Source: Paracoccaceae bacterium
GTDB taxonomy: Bacteria > Pseudomonadota > Alphaproteobacteria > Rhodobacterales > Rhodobacteraceae
NCBI GenBank assembly: GCA_020832445.1
Contig: JAFIEO010000066.1
Location: 1-64,000 of the forward strand
Direction: 5' to 3'
DNA length: 64,000 nt
Part shown: positions 25,152-32,446 of the stretch, one piece after another
Numbering within the stretch: position 1 is the stretch's first letter
Layout of the letters: each line of letters starts with the position of its first letter
Notes under the pieces: model-generated
What the model saw: only the letters and a program-made list of their open reading frames with translations
Databases searched by the model: none
What the model was told of the DNA's origin: nothing
Translations under genes and position numbers: made by a program

Positions 25152-26674
25152 GACACATGATACAGCGCAAAACCCGGCGCGTAGCAGGCATACCTGTCAT
25201 TCACGATGACGCGCCCAAGATGGATGTTGAACGAGAATGCATAGGGGTCTTCGTCCCACAGGATTGTCTGGATACGGTGCAGGATTTCGGTGCGGCGTTC
25301 GGGGTCCACCTCTGTGGCCAGTTCGGGGACAAGTGCGTTCACTTCTGCATTGTCATAGCCGCCATAGTTCCGGCGCGCACCCGGCAAAAGATAGGTGTTC
25401 AGAAAATTCTGCACGCGGCCCCAACTGGCGGCCCCTGTGGAAACCATGGCCAGATCCCACTGGTTCGATGGCTCCAACAGGGCCTGATTGATGCCGTCGA
25501 AGCTGACAATCTCGGCGTCAATTCCCACGCGCGCAAGCTGCGCCTGCACCGCCGTGGACAGCGGCACCAGATCGGGTTGCTGGGGATAGATTGCCAGAAT
25601 GACCGACAGTTTCCTGCCGTCCTTGTGCCGGAAGCCGTCCGGCCCTGTCACCCACCCTGCGGCATCCAGCAGGGCTGCGGCGTCCAGCAGATCGGTTTGG
25701 TAGTTCTGCAATGCGAAGGGCAGGTTTTCCGCATAAAGCGAATGTGCCTGCGCCAGCCCGCCGCGGAACACATCTTCCGCGATCTCGCGGTAATCAACGG
25801 CCCGCAAAACGGCCTTGCGCACCGACACATCCGCCAGCGGCCCTTGTTCAAGATTCATGTAGCCCGTGAAGCCGCCGGTGGACAGCCCGCCGATGTTGAA
25901 ATGCACATCCGGCATGGCGTCCACTGCGGGCCTCGCGGCAAGCGGGGGGTACAGCGCGATGTCGGCCTCATTATTCTGCACGGCCAGAATGCGGGCATTC
26001 GGGTCGGGAACAAACGCGACAGTCAGCCCCGGCAAGGCCGGTGTTCCCTGCCAGTAATCTGCGAAGGCTTCGGCCTTCAGGCGTGTGTCGTCCAGTCCGG
26101 TAACAGTGTAGGGCCCGGTGTAAATTCCGGCACCCACCAGTTGCGCCCAGTCATCGCCCACGGCGGCAACCGCATCCGCATCAAGGATCAGAAAAACCTG
26201 CTCGTCCGCCAGAACGCCGGGAAGTTCCGGCCATGGGGCAGGTGTGGTCACTGTCAGCTCCAACGCGCCGGTTACTGTAAATTCGGCACCATCCGGCACC
26301 GACCCTTGCGCTGCGGGCGAATGGTCTAGCGCGGCGTCTATTGCGGCCAATACGGCTGCGGCATCGACCGGCCTGCCGTTTTGGAAATGCAGCCCGTCGC
26401 GCAGTGTCAGAACCCAGCGGTTCGGTTCGGGGTTTTCAAGCGATGACAGAAGCCACGGGTGGTGTTGGCCGTCTTCGTTGAATTTCATCAGCAATTCGGC
26501 CTGCCCGAATTCCTGCATCCAATACCCGTCCTGCCACGGGTTCATGCTGTTGATCGTGAATGAGGTGACGATGCGCAGGTCGGCGTGGGGATCATGCGCC
26601 ATGGCAAGCTGCGGCAGGGCCAGCACAACAGCCGCCACTGCGCCGGACAGGGAAGCTCGGGCAAGGTTTATCAT
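25127..26674 (-). CDS. Family 5 extracellular solute-binding protein of the ABC importer
   Basis: A 515-residue periplasmic receptor. It has a Sec-type signal peptide of about 27 residues ending AMA, followed by a His- and Asp-rich start (HDPHADLR). The family 5 fold is seen in VLTLRDGLHFQNGRPVDAAAV and in VSTGAASWGRVQNF near the hinge. Family 5 receptors bind peptides, nickel or heme-like ligands. Because the operon starts with a cobalamin riboswitch, cobalt, nickel or a metal chelate is the best guess. ATG 26674 follows the CbiX-like stop by 2 nt; a GTG at 26680 would give GTGA coupling. The open frame upstream to 27199 is a shadow of the CbiX-like gene. Confidence 0.88.
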   Translation of the reverse strand: MINLARASLSGAVAAVVLALPQLAMAHDPHADLRIVTSFTINSMNPWQDGYWMQEFGQAELLMKFNEDGQHHPWLLSSLENPEPNRWVLTLRDGLHFQNGRPVDAAAVLAAIDAALDHSPAAQGSVPDGAEFTVTGALELTVTTPAPWPELPGVLADEQVFLILDADAVAAVGDDWAQLVGAGIYTGPYTVTGLDDTRLKAEAFADYWQGTPALPGLTVAFVPDPNARILAVQNNEADIALYPPLAARPAVDAMPDVHFNIGGLSTGGFTGYMNLEQGPLADVSVRKAVLRAVDYREIAEDVFRGGLAQAHSLYAENLPFALQNYQTDLLDAAALLDAAGWVTGPDGFRHKDGRKLSVILAIYPQQPDLVPLSTAVQAQLARVGIDAEIVSFDGINQALLEPSNQWDLAMVSTGAASWGRVQNFLNTYLLPGARRNYGGYDNAEVNALVPELATEVDPERRTEILHRIQTILWDEDPYAFSFNIHLGRVIVNDRYACYAPGFALYHVSWQTAPCD

Positions 26675-26676
26675 GG

Positions 26677-27444
26677 TCACGTTATCCTTTCGATTTTTGT
26701 GTGGGACATGTCGCGGCGCCTGCCCGGGCGTTCGCTCAGGCGCAGGTCGGGGGCGTCGCCACCCTGTGCGATGACATCGCACACGATCCGGTCCAGCGCG
26801 TCCTGATCCGGGACGTGATACCAGGCCCCTTGCGGATACAGCACCAGCAACGGACCTTGATTGCAGGGAAACAAACAGCCGGTCGTGGTGGTCATGCAGC
26901 GATCGGACAGGCCTGCTTTTGCAAGGCGGGCCTTCAGTTGTGCATGCAGTGTTCCTGCACCGCGAAAGGCGCAGCGCGGACCGGTGCAAACAAGAATATG
27001 GGTGTCGAAATCGGGCAGAAACTGCCAGCCCGGCTTGCCAAGGCTGGGCCGGACGGCCTGCATGTCCTGTGCATCTGCGGTGGTCGACAGGGCAACGAGT
27101 GCCTGCGCTGCATCCTCGATATTGCACAGATCGGCAAGGTCTATGCGCATATCCCCGCCTTCTGTGGCGGCAAAATGGGCAATTGCGCCGGGAAGCCACG
27201 CGCGGATATTGGCAGCCATCGGGAACCCGACCGGCATGATGCGCAGATGTTGCGCACCCGTGTCGCGCGCATCGCGCATCGCGGCCACCAGACCGGTTCC
27301 GGCCCCTTCCAGCCGGACCACCGAAATTGCGGGTCCGAATGTCTTGCGCGCCGCCAGATCAAGCGCTGCCCTGAAACGCGCTTCGTCGCGCGCCGACAGG
27401 CTGGGCTGCGAAAAGCAGATGACAAGATGATCTGCGCCCGGCAT
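26677..27444 (-). CDS. CbiX-like domain fused to a [2Fe-2S] thioredoxin-fold ferredoxin
   Basis: A 255-residue protein. Residues 1-110 resemble the CbiX/sirohydrochlorin-chelatase fold, but the usual GHGS start is replaced by CFSQPS, so the chelatase site looks altered. Residues 145-235 form a thioredoxin-like [2Fe-2S] ferredoxin domain with ILVCTGPRC and TGCLFPCNQGP carrying the cluster cysteines. It lies directly upstream of the ABC receptor gene and downstream of a cobalamin riboswitch, so a role in cobalt or tetrapyrrole handling is likely. Start ATG 27444 overlaps the TGA of a small open frame (27444-27542); a GTG at 27447 is in frame too. Confidence 0.72.
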   Translation of the reverse strand: MPGADHLVICFSQPSLSARDEARFRAALDLAARKTFGPAISVVRLEGAGTGLVAAMRDARDTGAQHLRIMPVGFPMAANIRAWLPGAIAHFAATEGGDMRIDLADLCNIEDAAQALVALSTTADAQDMQAVRPSLGKPGWQFLPDFDTHILVCTGPRCAFRGAGTLHAQLKARLAKAGLSDRCMTTTTGCLFPCNQGPLLVLYPQGAWYHVPDQDALDRIVCDVIAQGGDAPDLRLSERPGRRRDMSHTKIERIT

Positions 27445-27542
27445 CACGGTTGCACCCCTGGCCGGATGGGGCCAGAGCGCGGCAGGCCGCTGATGCCCGT
27501 CCGTTGTGATGTGGCAGTGTCAGATTTTGCAATCATGCGCAT
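27444..27542 (-). CDS. Small open frame coupled to the CbiX-like gene (32 aa)
   Basis: A 32-codon frame that starts with ATG after an AAGGAGAGGG ribosome-binding sequence and ends in TGATG, exactly overlapping the next start. Its product has no recognised domain. It may be a leader peptide that couples translation, or a chance frame. It lies between the cobalamin riboswitch and the CbiX-like gene. Confidence 0.4.
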   Translation of the reverse strand: MRMIAKSDTATSQRTGISGLPRSGPIRPGVQP

Positions 27543-27609
27543 TCCCTCTCCTTGCGGAGAAGCAGGAACGCGCCAGTATGTGGCCGGGCACGGCCATAGG
27601 TCTGGTCAT
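27520..27609 (-). CDS. Small open frame directly behind the cobalamin riboswitch (29 aa)
   Basis: A 29-codon frame beginning with ATG 27609, preceded by a very strong GGAGGAGG ribosome-binding sequence 5 nt away. The product contains two Cys and two His. It overlaps the next small frame by 23 nt in a different frame. The strong ribosome-binding site just after a riboswitch hairpin suggests it is the element the riboswitch controls, so this may be a real leader peptide. No family recognised. Confidence 0.42.
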   Translation of the reverse strand: MTRPMAVPGHILARSCFSARRGNAHDCKI

Positions 27610-27654
27610 TACTTCCTCCTCCGGGGCACCCCGCCCGGGTTTGTGTTTCTGGTG

Positions 27655-27825
27655 ATGGCAGGTCTCCTGGCTCGCGGGTGTCGCACCTTCCCGCCTTCCC
27701 GAACCGGTTGGTCCAGTGGCATAAAGGGGGTGCGTACCGCTTACAGTTGCGGGGGCAGCGCCGGAATTGGGGGTTGTCCCCGCACCGGCTTCCCTATTCT
27801 CCCGGAACGTTCCGGGCACCATCAC
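27655..27825 (-). ncRNA. Cobalamin (B12) riboswitch
   Basis: Read on the minus strand, the region holds the conserved cobalamin aptamer order: GGTGCC at 27820, GGGAGAATAGGGAA, a GCTGCCCCCGCAACTGTAA core, the B12 box GCCACTGG (complement of CCAGTGGC at 27713-27720), GGGAAGGCGGG, and the 3' end GCCAGGAGACCTGCC. Immediately downstream, a CCGGG/CCCGG hairpin precedes GGAGGAGG at about 27614-27621, suggesting translational control by hiding that ribosome-binding site. It should reduce expression of the CbiX-like gene and the ABC importer when adenosylcobalamin is plentiful. Boundaries are approximate by about 10 nt. Confidence 0.95.
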
Positions 27826-27979
27826 AGGTTGAATAGCTTGAACTTTATTCGGCGGCAAGGTCATTTCGGCATGGTGTCGGGCAAAGGGGAAAGACCGCGC
27901 AACAGCACGGTCAGGATCAGGCAGATGATGTGGGTCGGCGGGGTCATGGGCATGCAGACAAAAATTGCAGGGCAGATAG

Positions 27980-28002
27980 GAAGTGTTATATTATAACATT
28001 TC
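27980..28002. promoter_or_regulatory. Zur box-like palindrome
   Basis: GAAGTGTTATA-T-TATAACATTTC differs at a single base from the Zur-type consensus (GAAATGTTATA-N-TATAACATTTC), and TGTTATA/TATAACA is a perfect inverted repeat around the central T. It lies about 160 bp upstream of the cobalamin riboswitch and 185 bp before the plus-strand hydrolase gene. A TATAAT on the minus strand (27990-27995) and a TTGCAG-N16-TATATT on the plus strand overlap it, so it could repress either direction. Zinc-responsive control is inferred from the motif. Confidence 0.7.
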
Positions 28003-28120
28003 TCAGACGCAAGGCCATGTCGCGGAATTCAAGGTTTTTGCCGTAAGCGGCCTTGCGCGGCGGCATTTTCAGCCCGCCCCGAAAGGACCGCGCTGCTGGT
28101 GTCCGGTGTGATCTGACCTT

Positions 28121-28140
28121 AAACTTGTATATACAAGTTT
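28121..28140. promoter_or_regulatory. Perfect 20-bp palindrome, GntR/HutC-type operator candidate
   Basis: AAACTTGTATATACAAGTTT is fully self-complementary and contains CTTGTATATACAAG, the core typical of HutC-group GntR operators. It is 47 bp before the start codon of the hydrolase operon, so a repressor there would block transcription. No GntR gene of this type is adjacent. Confidence 0.6.
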
Positions 28141-28186
28141 ATCTTGCTACAAAGCGTAATACACTATGTCCAAACGGGAGAGATTG

Positions 28187-29440
28187 ATGTGCAACCCCCG
28201 CTTTTTTACGCGCAGGCAAACGCTGGTCGGGGCGGCTGCACTGCCCTTGGCGCTTGGCTGGACTAATCCTGTGCGGGCGTCAGATTTCCGCAGTTTGCAA
28301 GCCACGCTGGACAGGGCGGTCGCGTCCGGTCAGGTGCCGGGGCTGGTGGCACTGATCGCGCGCGGGCCGGATGTCTGGACCCATGTTGCGGGCCTGCGCG
28401 ATATTGACAGCGGCGCGCCCATGACGCGCGATACGCTGTTCGCTATTGCGTCCATCGGCAAGCCCCTGACGGCGGTTGCTGCACTGATACTGGTGCAGGA
28501 TGGCACAATAGGGCTGGATGATCCTGTCGAACCATGGTTGCCCGAACTGGCCGCGCGGCATGTGCTGCGCCAACAGGGTGGCGCACTTGATGACACGGTG
28601 CCTGCCACCCGCGCAATCACGCTGCGCGACCTGTTAACCATGCGCATGGGGCTGGGTATTGTGTTCGCCGACCCTGCCGAAGTGCCGGTTGCAGGCCAGA
28701 TGCAGGCGCTTGGCGTAATGCCGGGGCCAAAGCTGTTTGCGGAAGATGCCGACACTTATATGGCGCGGCTGGGGTCATTGCCGCTGATGCACCAACCGGG
28801 CGCGGCGTGGCGCTATCACACCGGCCTTGATGTTGCGGGCGTGCTGGTTGCACGCGCCAGTGGCATGTCGCTGGGCGAATTTCTGCGCGCACGGGTCTGC
28901 GCGCCCTTGGGGATGCAAGACACCGCGTTTTCCGGCCCTGCCGACCGTCTGGCCACGCAATACGCGGCCAACCCCGACACCGGCGCGCTGGAGCGGTGGA
29001 ATTCAGCCGCTGCCGACAGTTTTGCGGACCCGCCTGTGTTTCAGGCCGGTGGCGGGGGGCATGTTTCCAGCGTTGATGATTTTCTGGCGTTTGGCCGGTT
29101 TTTGCTGGCAGGCGGCATGGCGGATGGCGGGCGGCTGCTGGATGCGGCTTTGGTGGATGACATGCTGCGCGACCAGATTACGCCCGCGCAAAAAGCGGCA
29201 TCGCCATGGTTTCCGGCAGATTTCTGGGACACACATGGCTGGGGTCTGGGCGTGGCCATACGCACCGCGCCGCAGGGCGCAATCGGGCGCTTTGGCTGGT
29301 GGGGCGGGTATGGAACCAGCTTCTGGTGCGATCCGGCCACCAACACTGTGGCGGCCCTGTTCACCCAACGCATGATGACCGGCCCGGATGATGTCGCGCT
29401 GGCCGATGCGTTTACCCATGCGGCCTTTGACGCGCGATGA
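28187..29440 (+). CDS. Serine hydrolase of the beta-lactamase/class C family
   Basis: A 417-residue exported protein. A Tat-like signal (RRQTLVGAAALPLALG) is followed by the beta-lactamase fold. The SxxK nucleophile motif is SIGK in AIASIGKPLTA; the YxN-like site is WRYHTG; near the C terminus a GWGGYG loop stands where KTG/HxG occurs. The family contains penicillin-binding proteins, class C beta-lactamases and esterases. A mature esterase or peptidase in the periplasm is likely. ATG 28187 is preferred over 28166 because GGGAGAG precedes it. ATGA overlap couples it to a glutathione-transferase gene, and a 20-bp palindrome lies upstream. Confidence 0.86.
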   Translation: MCNPRFFTRRQTLVGAAALPLALGWTNPVRASDFRSLQATLDRAVASGQVPGLVALIARGPDVWTHVAGLRDIDSGAPMTRDTLFAIASIGKPLTAVAALILVQDGTIGLDDPVEPWLPELAARHVLRQQGGALDDTVPATRAITLRDLLTMRMGLGIVFADPAEVPVAGQMQALGVMPGPKLFAEDADTYMARLGSLPLMHQPGAAWRYHTGLDVAGVLVARASGMSLGEFLRARVCAPLGMQDTAFSGPADRLATQYAANPDTGALERWNSAAADSFADPPVFQAGGGGHVSSVDDFLAFGRFLLAGGMADGGRLLDAALVDDMLRDQITPAQKAASPWFPADFWDTHGWGLGVAIRTAPQGAIGRFGWWGGYGTSFWCDPATNTVAALFTQRMMTGPDDVALADAFTHAAFDAR

Positions 29441-30111
29441 CCAAGGACATGCCAATGCCCGATATGATACTGACAACATTCGACTGGGTGCCCGACCTGC
29501 CCCGCGGTTATGTGCGTGATCTGCGCGTGCGCTGGGCGCTGGAAGAAGCGCGATTGCCCTACCGCGTGGCCAGCGTGCCGTTTACGCCAAGCGTGCCGTT
29601 CCGCGACCTTGATGCAGACCAGATGGCACAGCACCCCTATGCGCAGGTCCCGTGGCTGACAGATGGCGACCAGACCATCTTTGAATCGGGGGCGATCCTG
29701 CTTTATTTGGGGGAACGCAGTGCCGCGCTGATGCCAACCGACCCACGCGCGCGGCAAGATGTCATCACATGGCTTTTCGCCGCGCTGAATTCGGTCGAAG
29801 CGGCCAGTCTGCCTTGGTCGATCTATCAGTTTGCAGGCGACAGCGAACAAACACCGGGGCGGGCGCACTTGGATGCGTTCCTAAAAGCGCGGGTGCGCTA
29901 TACCGAACAGGTTCTGGCGGGGCGCGACTGGCTGGCAGGGACGTTTTCAATTGCAGATATCGCGATGTCCGATGTGCTGCGCCTTGTTGACCGCTTTGAC
30001 GGGCTGGCCGATGCGCCCGCCTGCCGCGCCTATGTCGCACGCGCCACCGCGCGCCCTGCCTTCGCCAAAGCATATGCCGACCAGATGGCCCATTTTGCGG
30101 CGGCAGACTGA
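29437..30111 (+). CDS. Glutathione S-transferase-like protein
   Basis: A 224-residue cytosolic protein with the GST two-domain pattern. The N-terminal thioredoxin-like half contains RVRWALEEARLPYRV and the conserved cis-Pro/ES signature VPWLTDGDQTIFESGAILLYL. The C-terminal half is helical, with the FSIADIAMSDVL motif that matches the conserved N-capping box/Asp of GSTs. It overlaps the hydrolase gene by ATGA and is followed by a DUF1428 gene, suggesting a small detoxification operon. Substrate unknown. Confidence 0.9.
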   Translation: MTKDMPMPDMILTTFDWVPDLPRGYVRDLRVRWALEEARLPYRVASVPFTPSVPFRDLDADQMAQHPYAQVPWLTDGDQTIFESGAILLYLGERSAALMPTDPRARQDVITWLFAALNSVEAASLPWSIYQFAGDSEQTPGRAHLDAFLKARVRYTEQVLAGRDWLAGTFSIADIAMSDVLRLVDRFDGLADAPACRAYVARATARPAFAKAYADQMAHFAAAD

Positions 30112-30150
30112 TACCACGCAAAAAAACCACATATGAAAGGAAATAGAGAG

Positions 30151-30864
30151 ATGAGTTATATCCAAGGCTTCGTTGCCGCTGTCCCCAATGCCAACCGCGA
30201 CACGTTTCGCACCCATGCCACGACTGCGATGGACGGGTTTCGCGCTTACGGCCTGCTGCATGGGGCCGAATGCTGGGGTGATGATGTGCCCGATGGCAAG
30301 CTGACATCCTTCCCCATGGCGGTGAAAGCACAGGCAGATGAAACCGTTGTGTTCGCGTGGTATCAATGGCCGTCAAGGGCCATCCATGACGCGGCCATGA
30401 AAGACGCCATCAACGACCCGCGTCTAAGCATGGACACCAACCCCATGCCCTTTGATGGCAAGCGCGTGATCTATGGCGGGTTTGAACCGGTTCTGGAGCT
30501 GGGCACGCGCCAGCCGGGCGGGTATTTCGACGGCTTTATCTGTGCCGTGCCAAAGGACGGGCGTGATGCGTTTCGCGATTTCGCGCACGAGGTCGATCCG
30601 ATCTTTATGGAATATGGTGCGACATGGATCATGGAAAACCGGGGTGTCGATGTGCCGGACGGCACAGTCACCGATTTCCGCCGCGCCGTGCAGGCCAAAC
30701 CTGATGAAGACGTGATGTTTTCATGGACACAATGGCCCGACAAGGCCACCCGCGATGACGGATCACGCCGCATGATGCAGGATGCGCGCTTTGCACAAAT
30801 GCAGATGCCCTTTGACGGCAAGCGCATGATTTTTGGCGGTTTTGCACCGCTGGTCGAGGTGTAG
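30151..30864 (+). CDS. Tandem-domain DUF1428 protein
   Basis: A 237-residue protein made of two copies of a DUF1428 domain (about 1-115 and 125-237). Each copy carries a YxxGFxxAVP-like start, a DDVPDGxxTxF or VDVPDGTVTDF segment, a WxQWP segment, and MPFDGKRxIxGGF near its end. DUF1428 proteins are usually single-domain of about 120 residues; here the duplication makes an internal pseudo-dimer. Function is unknown (ferredoxin-like alpha+beta barrel fold). The start ATG 30151 is inside the longer frame beginning at 30133 and is preferred because the domain begins there. It follows the GST gene by 39 bp and is probably in its operon. Confidence 0.85.
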   Translation: MSYIQGFVAAVPNANRDTFRTHATTAMDGFRAYGLLHGAECWGDDVPDGKLTSFPMAVKAQADETVVFAWYQWPSRAIHDAAMKDAINDPRLSMDTNPMPFDGKRVIYGGFEPVLELGTRQPGGYFDGFICAVPKDGRDAFRDFAHEVDPIFMEYGATWIMENRGVDVPDGTVTDFRRAVQAKPDEDVMFSWTQWPDKATRDDGSRRMMQDARFAQMQMPFDGKRMIFGGFAPLVEV

Positions 30865-31198
30865 ACCGGTTGCAAAGGGGGCGCGCACGACATGCGCCCG
30901 GCGCAGGCTTGTGGCAGGATGCCCCCGCGGTGACTGTCCAAAAGCCCCCCCCGTTGCAAGAGTGACGCCAAAATAGCAGGTCTATGGAATTTCATCTTTA
31001 TCCTCCCTGAAGCAGTTGCGCGCCTGTTTTTGGAAGATATTTTTTATTGTGTATTAAATAGCGCGCCTGTTTGACGCTCCATCAGGATTTTTGCCATTTT
31101 GCGGGAGAAATGCCTGTTTTCGCTTGCTTCCACGGGCGTGGTCAGGCAGGAATGACAGAATAATTTTGCATCAGGAAATAAATGGATAGCACCTGCTA
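30865..31198. other. Intergenic region upstream of the ROK regulator
   Basis: A GGGCGC/GCGCCC hairpin at 30879-30899 follows the DUF1428 stop and may be a weak terminator. The rest is AT-rich near 31030-31060. The 12-mer GCGCGCCTGTTT occurs twice (31018-31029 and 31061-31072, 43 bp apart), possibly an operator. No gene is seen. Confidence 0.4.
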
Positions 31199-32446
31199 AT
31201 GAAGACCGCCGATCCGGAATTAATGCGTGCTATAAACCGCTTCCATGTTCTTGATACGATCAGGCGGCATGGCCCTTTGGCCCGTGTTGCCATATCCGAA
31301 AGGACCGAATTGTCGCCCACGACCATTTCGGCCATCACCGGATCGTTGATAGAAAGCGGATTCATTGAACCTGTAAGCGTCGGCGATCTGCGCAACAGTG
31401 GCACGGGCGGTCGCGGACGACCCAGAGTCATGCTGCAACTGAAGGCCGACGCGGCCTGCGTCATTGGCGTCAAGGTGTCCCCCTACCGGATGCATTTTGT
31501 TCTGACCGACTTTCAAGGTGATGTGTTGTCAGAATTCAGCCTGCCGGTGCGCCTGACCCGCGAACCAGTGGATGTGCTGGCCTATCTGATTGCCGATGGC
31601 GTCCGGTCCTGTCTGATTGACGCGGGCCGGACCCTGGACGCGATTGACAGCCTGTCGATTGCCATGCCGGGGGTCATCGAACACGCAACCGGCGCTGTCC
31701 GGGAAAGTCCGTTGCTTGGCCAGCCCAACGCGCCACTGGCTGCGGCATTGCAAGATCGTCTGGGTATTCTGACATTTCTGGAAAGCGATGCGGATGCCAT
31801 CGCACAAGGGGAACGCTGGTTTGGCAAGGCGCGCGATCTTGATGACTTTGTCCTTGTTTCGCTTGAACATTCCATCGGTTTGTCAATCATGAACAAGGGG
31901 CAGCTTTTCAGGGGCGCAACCGGTTTGTCGCCCAATCTGGGGGATCTGGTGATCAGCGCGCCGGACGCGCCCGTGCTGATCCGCCTGTCAGAACTGGCGG
32001 AACAAAGCGCCATCATTGCGGGCCATGCCAGAACGGATGTCGCGCGCGATACCTTCCTTAGCGGGCCGCCTGATACGATAATCCCGCGCATTCAGGCAGG
32101 TGATCTGGTTGTGATTGAAAACGCGGCGCGCGCAGGGGCCGCGCTGGGAACGGCGCTGGCCAATATCATCACGCTTCTTGCGCCCCCGCGAATACTGCTG
32201 GTGGGATCAGTCCTTGGTCTGGGTGACCACCTGCTTGAACCGCTGCGCCGCGCAATGAAGGCTGCGGTTCCGCCCGCGCTTGCTGATCTTGGCAATGTGG
32301 ACATTCATCACGTCGATGATGGCCTTTGGGCGCGTGGTGCCGCTGCATTGGCGCTGCGCGAACTTTACGGGTCCCCGTGGGGGACGATGCGCCCAAAGCA
32401 ATCCAGCAGTAAAAGTGATCAGGAGGGAGTGAAGCATGTCGGCTGA
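31199..32446 (+). CDS. ROK-family transcriptional regulator
   Basis: A 415-residue protein with an N-terminal winged helix-turn-helix (LARVAISERTELSPTTISAITGSLIESG) followed by a ROK sugar-kinase-like domain. ROK repressors sense sugars or sugar phosphates. The classic ROK zinc motif (CxCGxxGCxE) is not present; the region that would hold it reads differently (GLSPNLGDLVI), so this is a diverged member. It is the first gene of an operon with a Gfo/Idh/MocA dehydrogenase (11-bp overlap) and a ThuA-like gene, which it probably controls. Confidence 0.83.
   Translation: MKTADPELMRAINRFHVLDTIRRHGPLARVAISERTELSPTTISAITGSLIESGFIEPVSVGDLRNSGTGGRGRPRVMLQLKADAACVIGVKVSPYRMHFVLTDFQGDVLSEFSLPVRLTREPVDVLAYLIADGVRSCLIDAGRTLDAIDSLSIAMPGVIEHATGAVRESPLLGQPNAPLAAALQDRLGILTFLESDADAIAQGERWFGKARDLDDFVLVSLEHSIGLSIMNKGQLFRGATGLSPNLGDLVISAPDAPVLIRLSELAEQSAIIAGHARTDVARDTFLSGPPDTIIPRIQAGDLVVIENAARAGAALGTALANIITLLAPPRILLVGSVLGLGDHLLEPLRRAMKAAVPPALADLGNVDIHHVDDGLWARGAAALALRELYGSPWGTMRPKQSSSKSDQEGVKHVG

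Noticed and set aside
26675-27199. N-terminal extension of the ABC receptor frame
   Set aside because: It is the same DNA as the CbiX-like gene read in another frame; the receptor's signal peptide begins at 26674.
27610-27864. Upstream part of a 114-codon minus-strand frame
   Set aside because: It lies inside the cobalamin riboswitch and reflects RNA sequence, not protein coding; only the short segment from ATG 27609 was kept.
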